The position numbers were made by a program, and so were the translations under genes. Source: Marinobacter salinus (lineage in GTDB: Bacteria; Pseudomonadota; Gammaproteobacteria; Pseudomonadales; Oleiphilaceae). From it: a stretch of 64,000 nt of DNA. The first letter of the stretch is position 1. The number at the start of each line of letters is the position of its first letter. The notes under the pieces are model-generated. The model did not search any database. It was not told the origin of the DNA and was given only the letters and a program-made list of their open reading frames with translations. Below are positions 20,508 through 29,827 of this stretch, piece by piece. Location: assembly GCF_001854125.1 (NCBI RefSeq), contig NZ_CP017715.1, positions 1,922,001-1,986,000 of the forward strand. Reading direction: 5' to 3'.

Positions 20508-22895
20508 TTATTTCGCGGCTCGCGCCTTGGCAAGCATGCGGTCAGGACGCAGCAGGAAGCGCGCCAGGGCGGGCAGCAACCATATTGCCCCAACCATGTT
20601 CCAGAGGAACATGAAGAACAGCAGGAAGCCCATATCGGCCTGAAACTTGATGGGCGAGAAAATCCAGGTCACAACACCGAGGCCCAGTGTGACGCCCGTG
20701 AAGACAACAGCCTTACCGGTCGACCGCAATGTCTCGAAATAAGCTTCCTGAAGCGTCTTGCCTTCCAGCAGGTACTTCTCAAGTTTGGAATAGATGTAGA
20801 TACCATAGTCCACGCCGATGCCCACACCGAGTGCGATAACAGGCAGTGTAGCCACTTTGATACCAATACCGGATACCGCCATGATTGCCTCACACAAAAT
20901 CGAGGTCAGACCCAGCGGGACAACAATACAGAGTACAGCCCTGATTGAGCGGAACGTAGCCAAACAAAGCAAACTCACCACACCGTAAACAAACATCAGC
21001 ATCATGTTTTTGGCGCTGGAGATGACCTCATTGGTAGCCGATTCGACACCGGCGTTACCCGCCCCCAGCAGGAAGGTATGCTCCTCGTTACTGTTATTGG
21101 CAGCAAACTCCTCAACTCTCTCAACGACTGTCTGTAGAGTCTCCGCCTTGTGATCCTCCAGGAACACAAGCACCGGCGTCAGGCTGCAATCGGTATTGAT
21201 CAGCCCGGAAGGAGCACTCCGGATAGAGGCATTGATGATGGTCTGGTTACGTGAAATTTCATACCACTTCCAGTTACCTTCGTTGAGCGCCTTGGTTACG
21301 ATCTTCGACACATCCGCAAGTGACGCTGAAGACTGGACACCCGGGGTATTCTGCAGTTCCCATTGCAGGCCATCCATCGCGCGCAGCACTTCATACTGGG
21401 TGCACTGCTCCACAGGAGTCTTGACCATCACCACAAGCACATCGGCACTGGTGGAGTAGTTGTCGATGATGAATGCGTTGTCTTTATTGTATCGGGAATC
21501 CGCACGTAACTCCGGTGCACCGCGATCCAGGTCACCAACCTTCAGGTCCTGCTTATAGTAAAGCCCCAGGCCCAGGCCAATCACCGCGATAAGCAGTGAA
21601 ATCGGCGCAACCCCGGGATGAGAGAAATAGGACATAATCCGCCACTTGCGATCCTGCTTCTCGCCGTGGTTCTGGACATGACGAATACCACCTTGGGAAA
21701 TCCCGACGTACGACATAATGAGTACGTGCAAAACCAGATTGGTAATAATCACGAACGCGACGCCAATACCGGCCGCTACCGCCAGATCACGAATGACATC
21801 AATCTCGATAAAGATCAGAGTCAGGAAACCGAACGCATCTGATATGAGCGCCAACATACCAGGGATGTACAAAGCCCGGAACGCAAGACGGGCGGCAGTG
21901 ACGGCATCGAAGCCTTTCGCTGCCTCGACCGCCATCGCGTTTACGATCTGTACCCCGTGGCTGATGCCAATCGCGAAAACAAGGAAAGGAACCAGAACCG
22001 AATATGGATCCAGGCCATAACCCAGAAGGCGCAATGTACCCAATTGCCAGAAAACGGCAATGATGGATGTGAACACCGGTACGAGGGTCCCGGTTATGGA
22101 TCGGGAATACCAGAAGAGGAGCAAGGTCGTCAGCAGGATCGTGATGCCTGCAAACCAGGCGATGGATCCGATGCCCTCAATCAGGTCACCGACCTTCTTG
22201 GCAAAGCCGACAATATGAATCTCAATGTTCGGATTCTGAGCTTCGTACTTCTGTCGAATCTTCTCTTCAAGCTGACGGGAGAATTCGCCATAGTCGAGTG
22301 GCTGACCCGTCTCAGGATTAATTTCGTAAAGCGGCGCATACACAATGGTCGACTTGAAGTTATCCGCAATCAGGCGGCCGACTTCGTTGGAGCGCAGCGC
22401 ATTCTGCCGCAACTGCTCCAGACTCGTGGCGGAGGAACCATCGTAGTTGTCCGGGATTACCGTACCACCCTGAAATCCCTGCTCGGTAACCTCAACCCAG
22501 CGTACATTTGACGTCCAGAGCGATTTCAGACCGGATCGATCCACTCCATTCAGATAGAAGACCTCATCCGTAATCTGCTTGAGGGTTTCCATGTAATCTT
22601 CAGCAAAGATGTCGCCCTCTTTTACCTCAACCGCAATACGGACAAAGTTGCCAAGGTTCTGGAGATCCTCACGGTGCTCCAGCATGTTGACGATATACGG
22701 ATGTTCAAGCGGTATCATGCGCTCGAAACTGGCGTCCGGCTGAATTTTCACGGCGTTATAGCCGAGAAATACGGTCAACAGCAAAAAGGCAATCAGGATA
22801 ACCGCACGGTTATTGAATATGACCCGTTCAAGAAACGGCTCTGCCTTTGGAGTTGTCAGGTAATGTTCGCCCTTATCATGCTTCGGGTTGGACAT
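20508..22895 (-). CDS. RND/MMPL-family exporter (HAE3-like)
   Basis: This 795-residue protein has the duplicated RND layout: a first helix near residue 30-50, a large periplasmic loop, six helices (about 240-420), a second loop and six more helices to ~780. Conserved spots include FLVFAIGISHGVQIVNAMAV and IALGVGIGVDYGIYIYSKL. Such sterol-sensing-domain-like exporters move hydrophobic molecules and usually need no separate adaptor. It is the last gene of a DUF1329-YCF48-RND series, an order I know from pseudomonads and marine relatives with roles in handling fatty-acid-like compounds (family knowledge, not proven here). Confidence 0.9.
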   Translation of the reverse strand: MSNPKHDKGEHYLTTPKAEPFLERVIFNNRAVILIAFLLLTVFLGYNAVKIQPDASFERMIPLEHPYIVNMLEHREDLQNLGNFVRIAVEVKEGDIFAEDYMETLKQITDEVFYLNGVDRSGLKSLWTSNVRWVEVTEQGFQGGTVIPDNYDGSSATSLEQLRQNALRSNEVGRLIADNFKSTIVYAPLYEINPETGQPLDYGEFSRQLEEKIRQKYEAQNPNIEIHIVGFAKKVGDLIEGIGSIAWFAGITILLTTLLLFWYSRSITGTLVPVFTSIIAVFWQLGTLRLLGYGLDPYSVLVPFLVFAIGISHGVQIVNAMAVEAAKGFDAVTAARLAFRALYIPGMLALISDAFGFLTLIFIEIDVIRDLAVAAGIGVAFVIITNLVLHVLIMSYVGISQGGIRHVQNHGEKQDRKWRIMSYFSHPGVAPISLLIAVIGLGLGLYYKQDLKVGDLDRGAPELRADSRYNKDNAFIIDNYSTSADVLVVMVKTPVEQCTQYEVLRAMDGLQWELQNTPGVQSSASLADVSKIVTKALNEGNWKWYEISRNQTIINASIRSAPSGLINTDCSLTPVLVFLEDHKAETLQTVVERVEEFAANNSNEEHTFLLGAGNAGVESATNEVISSAKNMMLMFVYGVVSLLCLATFRSIRAVLCIVVPLGLTSILCEAIMAVSGIGIKVATLPVIALGVGIGVDYGIYIYSKLEKYLLEGKTLQEAYFETLRSTGKAVVFTGVTLGLGVVTWIFSPIKFQADMGFLLFFMFLWNMVGAIWLLPALARFLLRPDRMLAKARAAK

Positions 22896-22941
22896 TCAAA
22901 AGCCCCTCTATTTTCTGTTCGATTGTTGCCACATCAGGGCG

Positions 22942-24087
22942 TTATTGAAGGTTTTTGCCTAGGGCATCGGTCAATTTCACACCGCCCTCGCCAACCAGCA
23001 GCAGATTGGTGCCTGAAACAGGAACCACACTCATCACACCCTGGCGGTCGTTCCGCAGATACTCGCGGAAGGTATCGCCGCCATTGCCGCTGGTAAGCAC
23101 AGCCCCGCCGTTGCCAACCAGGATGACCCGGGAAGCCTCGACCACACCGTCATTGAGTGTCGCACTGGACCCTGTATTCACCATCTTCCAGGACTTCCCG
23201 AGATCCGTTGAGTGCATCAACGTTCCACGGAGACCGAATGCGAGGACTTCATTAACCCCGCCCGTGCCCGTAACACCAAACAAAGAACCCGGGTAGGGGC
23301 TTTCCCGACGCTCCCATGTCTCTCCTGCGTCAACCGAGACATGAATCTGACCTGCCTCACCAACAATTACCATGGCACCCCCAGCTATACGGGTGATCGC
23401 GTTCAGGTGAAAATTCTGGGAGTTATCGAGCTTCGGAGACCAGTCCTGCCAGGTTTCGCCTCCATCTGTCGTTTGAAAAAACATGCCGTAGGCGCCAACA
23501 ACAAAACCACGTTGGTCGTCCGCAAACCAGACATCCAGAAACGGGTTCACCGGGCCAATATCAAGATCGGCCTGCATGTTCTCGAGGGTGAACAAGAGAT
23601 CATCAAGTGCCCATTCAAGATCACCCTTTTGCTCTTCCGGAGCCACCTCAACACGCGCCTCCATCTCTGCGATCGCTTCTTCCTGGCTTTCAATGGCAAG
23701 CTCAGCCGCCCGGATACCGGTCAGTTGCAGTTCCCAGGTCTCGCCTGCGTCACTCGAATGCAATACCACACCACTGTGGCCAATCGCCCAACCATCGGTC
23801 TCACTGCCGAAATCCAGACCGGTGAGGGTGACCGAAACCGGAACGTCAGCTTGCGCCCAGCTTTGGCCCTCATCATCGGAATAAATGATGTGTCCTCGCT
23901 CACCCACTGCCACGATGCGATCACCAGCAACGGTGACATCGTTCAGAAGATTTTCCGGTGCCAGTTGAGTGGGACGCGCCGGTGTATCAATAACGTCCGC
24001 GATCGCAAATGCAACTGGGGACGCACAGGCCATGGAAAGCCCCAGGCACGCTGCACCAAGGGTTTTGCACATCAAGCTTGTAGCCAT
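22942..24087 (-). CDS. YCF48/BNR-repeat periplasmic protein
   Basis: A 381-residue protein with a signal peptide (LGAACLGLSMACASPVAFA). Repeated beta-propeller motifs follow, each with an S-x-D-x-G-x-x-W core: YSDDEGQSWAQA, HSSDAGETWELQ, QTTDGGETWQDW, SVDAGETWERR and HSTDLGKSWKM. A charged helical insertion (about 125-165) interrupts blades two and three. The fold matches the photosystem-II assembly factor YCF48, but the organism is not photosynthetic. In this gene order the protein is thought to partner the RND exporter. It probably acts as a periplasmic scaffold (inference). Confidence 0.88.
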   Translation of the reverse strand: MATSLMCKTLGAACLGLSMACASPVAFAIADVIDTPARPTQLAPENLLNDVTVAGDRIVAVGERGHIIYSDDEGQSWAQADVPVSVTLTGLDFGSETDGWAIGHSGVVLHSSDAGETWELQLTGIRAAELAIESQEEAIAEMEARVEVAPEEQKGDLEWALDDLLFTLENMQADLDIGPVNPFLDVWFADDQRGFVVGAYGMFFQTTDGGETWQDWSPKLDNSQNFHLNAITRIAGGAMVIVGEAGQIHVSVDAGETWERRESPYPGSLFGVTGTGGVNEVLAFGLRGTLMHSTDLGKSWKMVNTGSSATLNDGVVEASRVILVGNGGAVLTSGNGGDTFREYLRNDRQGVMSVVPVSGTNLLLVGEGGVKLTDALGKNLQ

Positions 24088-24153
24088 TCGGATTGCCTAT
24101 AGGTTGTTTTTACTGTGTGTCTCTGACCGGTCAGTCCGGCTCTAACTGTAAAG

Positions 24154-24181
24154 ATACCGGCAACCTTTCGGTTGCCGGTAT
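24154..24181 (-). repeat. Perfect 12-bp stem-loop with a GAAA tetraloop between DUF1329 and YCF48 genes
   Basis: ATACCGGCAACC (24154-24165) pairs without mismatch with GGTTGCCGGTAT (24170-24181). In the minus-strand transcript the loop is GAAA, a very stable GNRA tetraloop. No T-run follows, so it is not a standard terminator. It more likely protects the 3' end of the DUF1329 mRNA or causes partial termination. Confidence 0.7.
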
Positions 24182-24232
24182 GTCTGTTGCCAACTCCATT
24201 CGGCGCAGCAAAGTCCCACTAATCAAAGCACC

Positions 24233-25621
24233 TTAGCGGACACTCCGACGACGAAGGGAAGCCGGCGAAAAATACCGCTTGTTCGGAACATCGTTGGTGA
24301 ATACCCGGGTATTCGGCTCTTCGGTATCCAGACCCTGAACGTGGTACCGACGAGCCTGAAGGTCATGAAAAGCCTCCAGAACCGTCCAGACACCCGGCAG
24401 CTCGTAGTAGTTCTTCAAAACACCCATACTGACCCGCCACAAATCGCCGCGGCCATCGTACTGATCCAGCAGTGCGGTATTCCAGCTATCCTCATCAACA
24501 TAGAAACGACGCTTGGCGTAGATATGACGCTCCCCTTCTTTCAGGGTAGCTGTCACCACGTGAACCCGATGCAGCTCCCAGCGCATAAGGTCCGGATTCA
24601 AGTGAGACATACCGAGAATTTCGGAATACGGCAGGCCTTTCTGACCAATCTCATAGTTGTTGTATGGGATGTAGATCTCGCGCTTACCTTCATAGGTCCA
24701 GTTGTAACGATCCATAGCACCATTAAAAATATCGGTGTCGTCGGCCGTGCGCAGATTATCCGCTGCTGCAATCGGGGAATCATAACCCAGATTCGGTGCC
24801 CTACGAACCCGTCTTTGACCGGCATTGTAACCCCAGCCATTACGCGGGTTGATAATCTGGTTCATGGTTTCATGAATCAGGACCGCACCACCCGCAAGCC
24901 GTGGCGGTGACTGAGTGAACGACAGATAGTAAAAGATAATGTTATCCAGACTGTCTTCACTGCCTTCAGGGTCATAGTAATTGAAGAAGGCTTCCTGCTG
25001 GGAAGTTACCAGGGAATAGTCGCCATTGGTCTGAACCGCAACCTCACTTGCCCGACGGGTCAAAGAAACGCCTCTCCAGCGAGTCAGGTGATTCCAGATC
25101 ACCTGCCAGGCTTTCTGCTCGTCATTGCCGGACAAAGTGGGGAAGGGGTAGCCTCCAAAGGCTCCCTTGATACCCGCACTCTCCCCCACTACCTGCCCAC
25201 TGGTGGCATTATCTTTGGTGTTTTCCGCCACCCAGTCCGGAATGGCATGAGTTCTGCGGGATTGATACACGGGTATTCTGAAAGTGGTGGGATAAGTCTC
25301 CAGCATGGCCTTGACACCATCGGCCAGATGGTCGCTGTACTGGTCCATGTTGGAGGCATTGATGGTGAACAGCACCTCGTCATTCGGAAACGGGTTCGGG
25401 TGATGCTGGCCACTGCCCTCATAGCCCGTTGGCGGTTTGGTCAGCCCTCCGTCCCACGCAGGAATGGTACCGGCATTGTTACCTGCTTTCGGGGAGCCAA
25501 AAGGTGTCAAATCCTTACCGAGGCGTGCCGCTTCACTGCCGGATACCGCCGCGTACGCGGGCACGGCAGCGACAGAAAAGGCCAGCAGGCCGCCGAGAAT
25601 CACGTTTTTGTTATATCTCAT
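24233..25621 (-). CDS. DUF1329-family exported protein
   Basis: The product has 462 residues with a signal peptide (GGLLAFSVAAVPAYA) and the conserved DUF1329 start SGSEAARLGKDLTPFGSPKAGN, written here in part. Further in are GGLTKPPTGY and a Tyr/Trp-rich C-terminal half with RWELHRVHVVTATLKEGERH. Members have the LolA/LolB-like fold expected of periplasmic or outer-membrane lipid-handling proteins. In P. putida such genes have been linked to growth on fatty-acid derivatives (from memory). It is the first gene of the series with the YCF48 and RND genes. The DUF1302 partner often seen is not in this window. Confidence 0.9.
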   Translation of the reverse strand: MRYNKNVILGGLLAFSVAAVPAYAAVSGSEAARLGKDLTPFGSPKAGNNAGTIPAWDGGLTKPPTGYEGSGQHHPNPFPNDEVLFTINASNMDQYSDHLADGVKAMLETYPTTFRIPVYQSRRTHAIPDWVAENTKDNATSGQVVGESAGIKGAFGGYPFPTLSGNDEQKAWQVIWNHLTRWRGVSLTRRASEVAVQTNGDYSLVTSQQEAFFNYYDPEGSEDSLDNIIFYYLSFTQSPPRLAGGAVLIHETMNQIINPRNGWGYNAGQRRVRRAPNLGYDSPIAAADNLRTADDTDIFNGAMDRYNWTYEGKREIYIPYNNYEIGQKGLPYSEILGMSHLNPDLMRWELHRVHVVTATLKEGERHIYAKRRFYVDEDSWNTALLDQYDGRGDLWRVSMGVLKNYYELPGVWTVLEAFHDLQARRYHVQGLDTEEPNTRVFTNDVPNKRYFSPASLRRRSVR

Positions 25622-25800
25622 TATGTAACCTTAAATCCGTCTGGAAGCCTCTGGAGGGGCCTTTTATTGTTGTCTGGCCGGGGCTCAGACTTTCAACCAG
25701 ATTAGCCGATCGGACGACATTGTCTATCGACCGAAAGTGCGATTTTGTATCCGGCTGTGACGACGGGTTTAAAATCACAGCCGGACTGCCAGGGGCATGA

Positions 25801-28443
25801 TCAGTCCGCGAGACTCTTGTGGACTACCTCGTATACATCCCGAGAGAGATCCGGTTTGTCACGAATGCGTTCAATAGCGGCTTTCATCCGGTTGCTATAC
25901 GAGGGGGCAAACTTCCGCCACCGGGTGAGCGGTGTAACCAGGCGCGCCGCAATCTGGGGATTGCTGTCATCAAGCCGGCAAACCTGGTCTGCAAGAAAGT
26001 CATAGCCCGAACCATCCGGATTATGGAAGGCGGCCAGGTTCTGGCCGGCAAACGCTCCGACAACTGAACGAACTTTGTTCGGGTTCTTCCAGTCGAAGGC
26101 TTTATGCTCGAGCAACGCATGGATCTCCGGCAACTGCCCAGCACGGTCGCTGGAAGCCTGAACCGAGAACCACTGCTCCACCACCTGCGGATCATCCTGG
26201 AACCGGGCATAGAAATCAGTCAGTACCTCGCTTCGATCAGCTTCGTAGTCTGAGTTCACCAGAGCCCTTAGAGCACTGATACGATCAGTCATATTATCCG
26301 ACTCTTTAAACTGGCGAAGTGCCAGTTCCCGGCCCTCTTCGTCATTGATCTGCAACAGCCACGCCAAAGCCGTATTGCGCAGGCTCCTGCGGGCAATCTG
26401 ATCTGGAGTCACCTGGTACGCGCCCTCTTCGAGATTCCGGCGATAGCAGGCTACAAGTTCGCTCCGCAGGGCAATCGCCAAGTGTTTCAGTACCCGTTCG
26501 CGAGCCTTATGAATGGCCGGAACGTCCGCACTCTCAGCCAGCTCAATCAGGTACGCCTCAGAGGGTAGCTGGAGCATTTTGGCCACCAGCGCCTGATCCA
26601 GGGACGAATCCGAAATGAGCTGGCGGTAAGCGGCCACAAGCCGGGCATCGACGGGGGCATCTTTCGGAGCTCCTACCAATGACTGGATCACGTCCACAGC
26701 CAGACGCTGGCCCGCGTCCCAGCGGTTAAAACCATCAGGATCATGGCTCATCAGGAACAGCATCTGCTCCCGGGTCCAGGAATAGCGGACCCGGACCGGC
26801 GCTGAAAAATCTCTCAGCAAGGATGGCACGGGGCGCTCATTGATACCGTGGAATTCGAAGGTATGACAGGTATCAGTCAGTTCAAGAACCCGTTCGGTGG
26901 GCGCATCCTGAGACTCTGGTTCCAGTCGCAGAGGCAGGGACTCGCCCCGCGCGCCCAACAGGCCAAGTGCGAAAGGAATATGCTGCGGCTTCTTGGCCTT
27001 TTGGCCCGGAGTGTCGGGAACGCTCTGCTCCACCGTCAGCCGATAAATGCCGCGCTCCGAATCATACTCATCAGAAACGCTCAATACCGGCGTGCCTGCC
27101 TGCTCATACCATAAACGGAACTGAGACAGATCGCGGCCGGAAGCGTCCTCCATGGCCTTCACAAAATCGTCAGTGGTGACCGCCTGACCATCATGGCGTT
27201 CAAAATACAAATCGCTGCCTTTCCGGAACATATCCGGGCCGAGCAGGGTATATATCATGCGAACAACTTCCGCACCCTTTTCATAAATGGTCAGTGTGTA
27301 GAAATTGGAGATTTCCATGTAGGAAGCCGGGCGAACAGGATGCGCCATCGGGCCGCCGTCCTCTGCAAACTGGGCCGTGCGCAACAGCGTGACATCTTCA
27401 ATACGCTTGACGGTCGGAGACCCCATGTCTGCAGAAAACTGTGAGTCCCGGAAAACAGTGAAGCCTTCTTTCAGGCTGAGCTGAAACCAGTCACGACAGG
27501 TTACGCGGTTTCCGGACCAATTATGGAAATACTCATGGGCAACGATGGCCTCAATCCGCTGGAATGCCAGGTCTGTCGCGGTTTCCTGACTCGCTAACAC
27601 ACAGGACGAGTTGAAGATGTTCAACCCCTTGTTCTCCATGGCACCCATGTTGAAGTCATCGACTGCAACGATCATGAAAATATCGAGATCGTACTCGCGC
27701 CCGTAAACCTCTTCATCCCAACGCATGGACCGCTTGAGTGAGTCCATCGCGTGGTCACATTTTTCAGCATTGCGGGGCTCCACATACATTCTCAGGTCAA
27801 TATCACGACCAGAACCCGTCTTGAAGGTGTCCCGCTTCTCAACGAGGTCACCCGCAACCAGAGCGAACAGATAACAGGGCTTGGGGAATGGATCTTCCCA
27901 GATCACATAATGACGCCCGTCATCCAGGTCTCCCCGATCGACATCGTTACCGTTGGACAGGAGAATAGGATAGGCCCCTTTGTCCGCTTCAATACGTGTG
28001 CGGAAACGGGACATCACGTCCGGACGATCGGGGAAGAACGTAATACACCGGAACCCTTCGGCCTCACATTGCGAGCAGAACATGCCGGATGACTTGTAAA
28101 GCCCCTCCAGCCGGGTATTGTTCTGGGGTTCGATCCACGTCACCACCGACAGCTCAAACTTCGCGGGCACGGGGCCAATAATCAGTTTGTCACCGCGGTT
28201 TTCAAAATCGGCGTCGCCCAGAGGTGCTCCGTTCAAGGCCACGGACTCCAGAATCAGACTGTCTCCATCTAGCTCAAGTGGAACTTCACCGGCATCAGAT
28301 TCCGGGTTGCGGCGCACCTCAAGGGTGCTGTGAACACGGGCCCCGTTTTCAAACAGTTCAAAACGCAGATCAACAGTATCTACCAGGTACGCAGGAACAC
28401 GGTATTCGCTCAGGTAAATTGTCTGTGGCTGGCTGGTACGCAT
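25801..28443 (-). CDS. pepN: Aminopeptidase N (M1 family)
   Basis: At 880 residues it is close to E. coli PepN (870). Key sites are the exopeptidase motif GAMENKGLN, the zinc motif HEYFH (HExxH) followed by WSGNRVTCRDWFQLSLKEGF with the third Glu ligand, and a long helical C-terminal domain. It removes N-terminal residues from peptides in the cytoplasm, recycling amino acids. It stands alone, with ~80 bases to the DUF2797 gene upstream. Confidence 0.97.
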   Translation of the reverse strand: MRTSQPQTIYLSEYRVPAYLVDTVDLRFELFENGARVHSTLEVRRNPESDAGEVPLELDGDSLILESVALNGAPLGDADFENRGDKLIIGPVPAKFELSVVTWIEPQNNTRLEGLYKSSGMFCSQCEAEGFRCITFFPDRPDVMSRFRTRIEADKGAYPILLSNGNDVDRGDLDDGRHYVIWEDPFPKPCYLFALVAGDLVEKRDTFKTGSGRDIDLRMYVEPRNAEKCDHAMDSLKRSMRWDEEVYGREYDLDIFMIVAVDDFNMGAMENKGLNIFNSSCVLASQETATDLAFQRIEAIVAHEYFHNWSGNRVTCRDWFQLSLKEGFTVFRDSQFSADMGSPTVKRIEDVTLLRTAQFAEDGGPMAHPVRPASYMEISNFYTLTIYEKGAEVVRMIYTLLGPDMFRKGSDLYFERHDGQAVTTDDFVKAMEDASGRDLSQFRLWYEQAGTPVLSVSDEYDSERGIYRLTVEQSVPDTPGQKAKKPQHIPFALGLLGARGESLPLRLEPESQDAPTERVLELTDTCHTFEFHGINERPVPSLLRDFSAPVRVRYSWTREQMLFLMSHDPDGFNRWDAGQRLAVDVIQSLVGAPKDAPVDARLVAAYRQLISDSSLDQALVAKMLQLPSEAYLIELAESADVPAIHKARERVLKHLAIALRSELVACYRRNLEEGAYQVTPDQIARRSLRNTALAWLLQINDEEGRELALRQFKESDNMTDRISALRALVNSDYEADRSEVLTDFYARFQDDPQVVEQWFSVQASSDRAGQLPEIHALLEHKAFDWKNPNKVRSVVGAFAGQNLAAFHNPDGSGYDFLADQVCRLDDSNPQIAARLVTPLTRWRKFAPSYSNRMKAAIERIRDKPDLSRDVYEVVHKSLAD

Positions 28444-28526
28444 TGGATATCTCCAGGTATATCTGGCTCCGCATGCCGGAAATATGGGCGCGCGGGCATT
28501 GTCAGGTCGACCAGGTGCCGGGCGAG

Positions 28527-29366
28527 TCAGTCGCCCGCCACCCGGAATCGTACTTCGTATCCGGTAAACTTCCGGATATTAATGACGCCGGTGTCAAGAA
28601 TGAGGTACTGACCCTTGATGCCCTCAAGCACACCCTCGACTTCCGGGCTTTTATCCAGATTATGGGTTTTGATCTTCTCAGGCCAGACATGCACCGGATA
28701 ACTGAGGCCAAGTCCGCCCTCGTCGACTTCGGCAATAGAGCCCTCTCCATGGGTTTCCCGCAGGATCGCCAGATCGTCGGCAATCAAACCCAGAATTCGT
28801 GCCCGCTCTTCAACCAGATCCAACTCAGGGACATCACCCTTAAGCATGGCACGCCAATTCGTTCGGTCTGCTACGTGGCGCTTGCAGGCCACCTCCACCA
28901 GCCCCGACAGGTAGCGGGTTGCGACCCTAAGCATCGGAATGGCATCAACCGCCCCCTGATCAATCCAGCGGGTCGGAATCTGTGAGCCACGGGTAATCCC
29001 CACTTTCAAACCGGATGAGTTGGCCAGATACACTACATGCTCCACCATGCAATGGGTCTCTCCCCATTCCGGTTCGCGGCATGTCCCCAGATGGTAGTGA
29101 CATTTCTCGGGGCTCATGATGCAGCTGTCACAGGCCGCCAGCTTCCGGAAACACGGGTAGCAATAGCCCTGATTGAAACTCTTTTTGGTCGTGCGGTCAC
29201 AGTGGATACAGCGAATCACGCCGTCGAAGTCGATGCGCACTTGCTTTCCCAACACGCCGTTCAGCGGAATGCGGGTGTCGCCAACGGCAATGTTATAGAC
29301 CACCGGGTCTCCAGCCTCGGCGGGCATCTTCCGGAGCCGACCAGTTACATCAATGGGTTCGCTCAA
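28527..29366 (-). CDS. DUF2797 family protein
   Basis: The 279-residue protein carries a cysteine-rich segment near residues 54-100 (CIHCDRTTKKSF, CYPCFRKLAACDSC, then CHYHLGTC). This looks like zinc or Fe-S binding. A conserved WGETHCMVEHVVYLANSSG stretch and KVGITRGSQIPTRWIDQGA follow; the latter resembles a GIY-YIG nuclease core, which DUF2797 may share. The function is unknown. Its ATG overlaps the stop of the upstream yeaC-like gene (ATGA), so they form one operon. Confidence 0.88.
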   Translation of the reverse strand: MSEPIDVTGRLRKMPAEAGDPVVYNIAVGDTRIPLNGVLGKQVRIDFDGVIRCIHCDRTTKKSFNQGYCYPCFRKLAACDSCIMSPEKCHYHLGTCREPEWGETHCMVEHVVYLANSSGLKVGITRGSQIPTRWIDQGAVDAIPMLRVATRYLSGLVEVACKRHVADRTNWRAMLKGDVPELDLVEERARILGLIADDLAILRETHGEGSIAEVDEGGLGLSYPVHVWPEKIKTHNLDKSPEVEGVLEGIKGQYLILDTGVINIRKFTGYEVRFRVAGD

Positions 29367-29659
29367 GACTTGACCTCAACAAACTGGTCCGGATTGACAT
29401 CACCGTTGCTGCCTCGGCTGGCACGTTGCACTGAAGGGTCACAGGCGGTACCAGCCTTGCTGCCACGGTCGATATACCCTGTCCTCTGTTCTTCAGGGAC
29501 ATTGTGCAGCGTTTCATAATAGATCACCGCTTGAAGGCTGATTTCCCGCTGCTCCGGCGTGAGCTTTCGACCATCCGGCCACTTACCCAGTTCAATAGAC
29601 TGGCGCAGGCTTCTGTAAACGGTCGGGTCCAGCCGTTCAATCAATTCGTCGTAAGTCAT
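29363..29659 (-). CDS. YeaC-like DUF1315 protein
   Basis: A 98-residue protein beginning MTYDELIERLDPTVYRSLRQ and containing GKWPDGRKLTPEQREISLQA matches the DUF1315 (YeaC) family. The role is unknown. A GGGAGA ribosome-binding site supports the start. The divergent region upstream holds a Fur box, so this operon could itself be iron-responsive (inference). The C-terminal third is polar and poorly conserved. Confidence 0.85.
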   Translation of the reverse strand: MTYDELIERLDPTVYRSLRQSIELGKWPDGRKLTPEQREISLQAVIYYETLHNVPEEQRTGYIDRGSKAGTACDPSVQRASRGSNGDVNPDQFVEVKS

Positions 29660-29699
29660 TCCGCTCTCCCGCTAAGCGATAAAAAGTTCAGTAAATCGT

Positions 29700-29729
29700 T
29701 TGACAGACTCAAACGATAATGATTATCAT
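29700..29729 (+). promoter_or_regulatory. Near-consensus sigma-70 promoter for a plus-strand RNA
   Basis: A perfect -35 (TTGACA, 29700-29705), an 18-base spacer and a 5/6 -10 (TATCAT, 29724-29729) predict a start near 29736. No coding gene begins downstream on the plus strand before the terminators at 29777-29821. Confidence 0.75.
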
Positions 29730-29733
29730 TACC
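29715..29733. promoter_or_regulatory. Fur box
   Basis: GATAATGATTATCATTACC agrees with the 19-base E. coli Fur consensus at 17 positions. It overlaps the spacer and -10 of the plus-strand promoter, so Fe-Fur would block that promoter. It also lies 56 bases upstream of the divergent yeaC-like gene. Confidence 0.85.
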
Positions 29734-29735
29734 CC

Positions 29736-29821
29736 ACCAAATGACGAAGGTCGTATCATTTGGTCTCTCTCATCAGGAGCTAAAAGCTCTTTTTATGCCC
29801 CGCCTCTGGCGGGGCTTTTTT
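29736..29821 (+). ncRNA. Candidate Fur-repressed small RNA
   Basis: The predicted transcript is about 86 nt. Its 5' end folds into a hairpin: ACCAAATGA (29736-29744) with TCATTTGGT (29756-29764), extended by CGA/TCG. A single-stranded pyrimidine-rich stretch (29765-29776, CTCTCTCATCAG) follows, then a small hairpin and a strong terminator. This is the layout of iron-sparing RNAs such as RyhB and PrrF (family knowledge), but I recognise no sequence match to either. An overlapping frame from ATG 29741 has no ribosome-binding site and runs through the terminator, so I do not treat it as coding. The transcript's existence is inferred. Confidence 0.65.
29777..29821 (+). terminator. Tandem plus-strand terminators of the candidate small RNA
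   Basis: GAGCT/AGCTC (29777-29781, 29785-29789) is followed by five T. GCCCCGCC/GGCGGGGC (29797-29804, 29808-29815) is followed by six T. Neither has a T-run when read on the minus strand, so they serve a plus-strand transcript and not the converging rhomboid gene. Confidence 0.85.
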
Positions 29822-29827
29822 ACCCCA

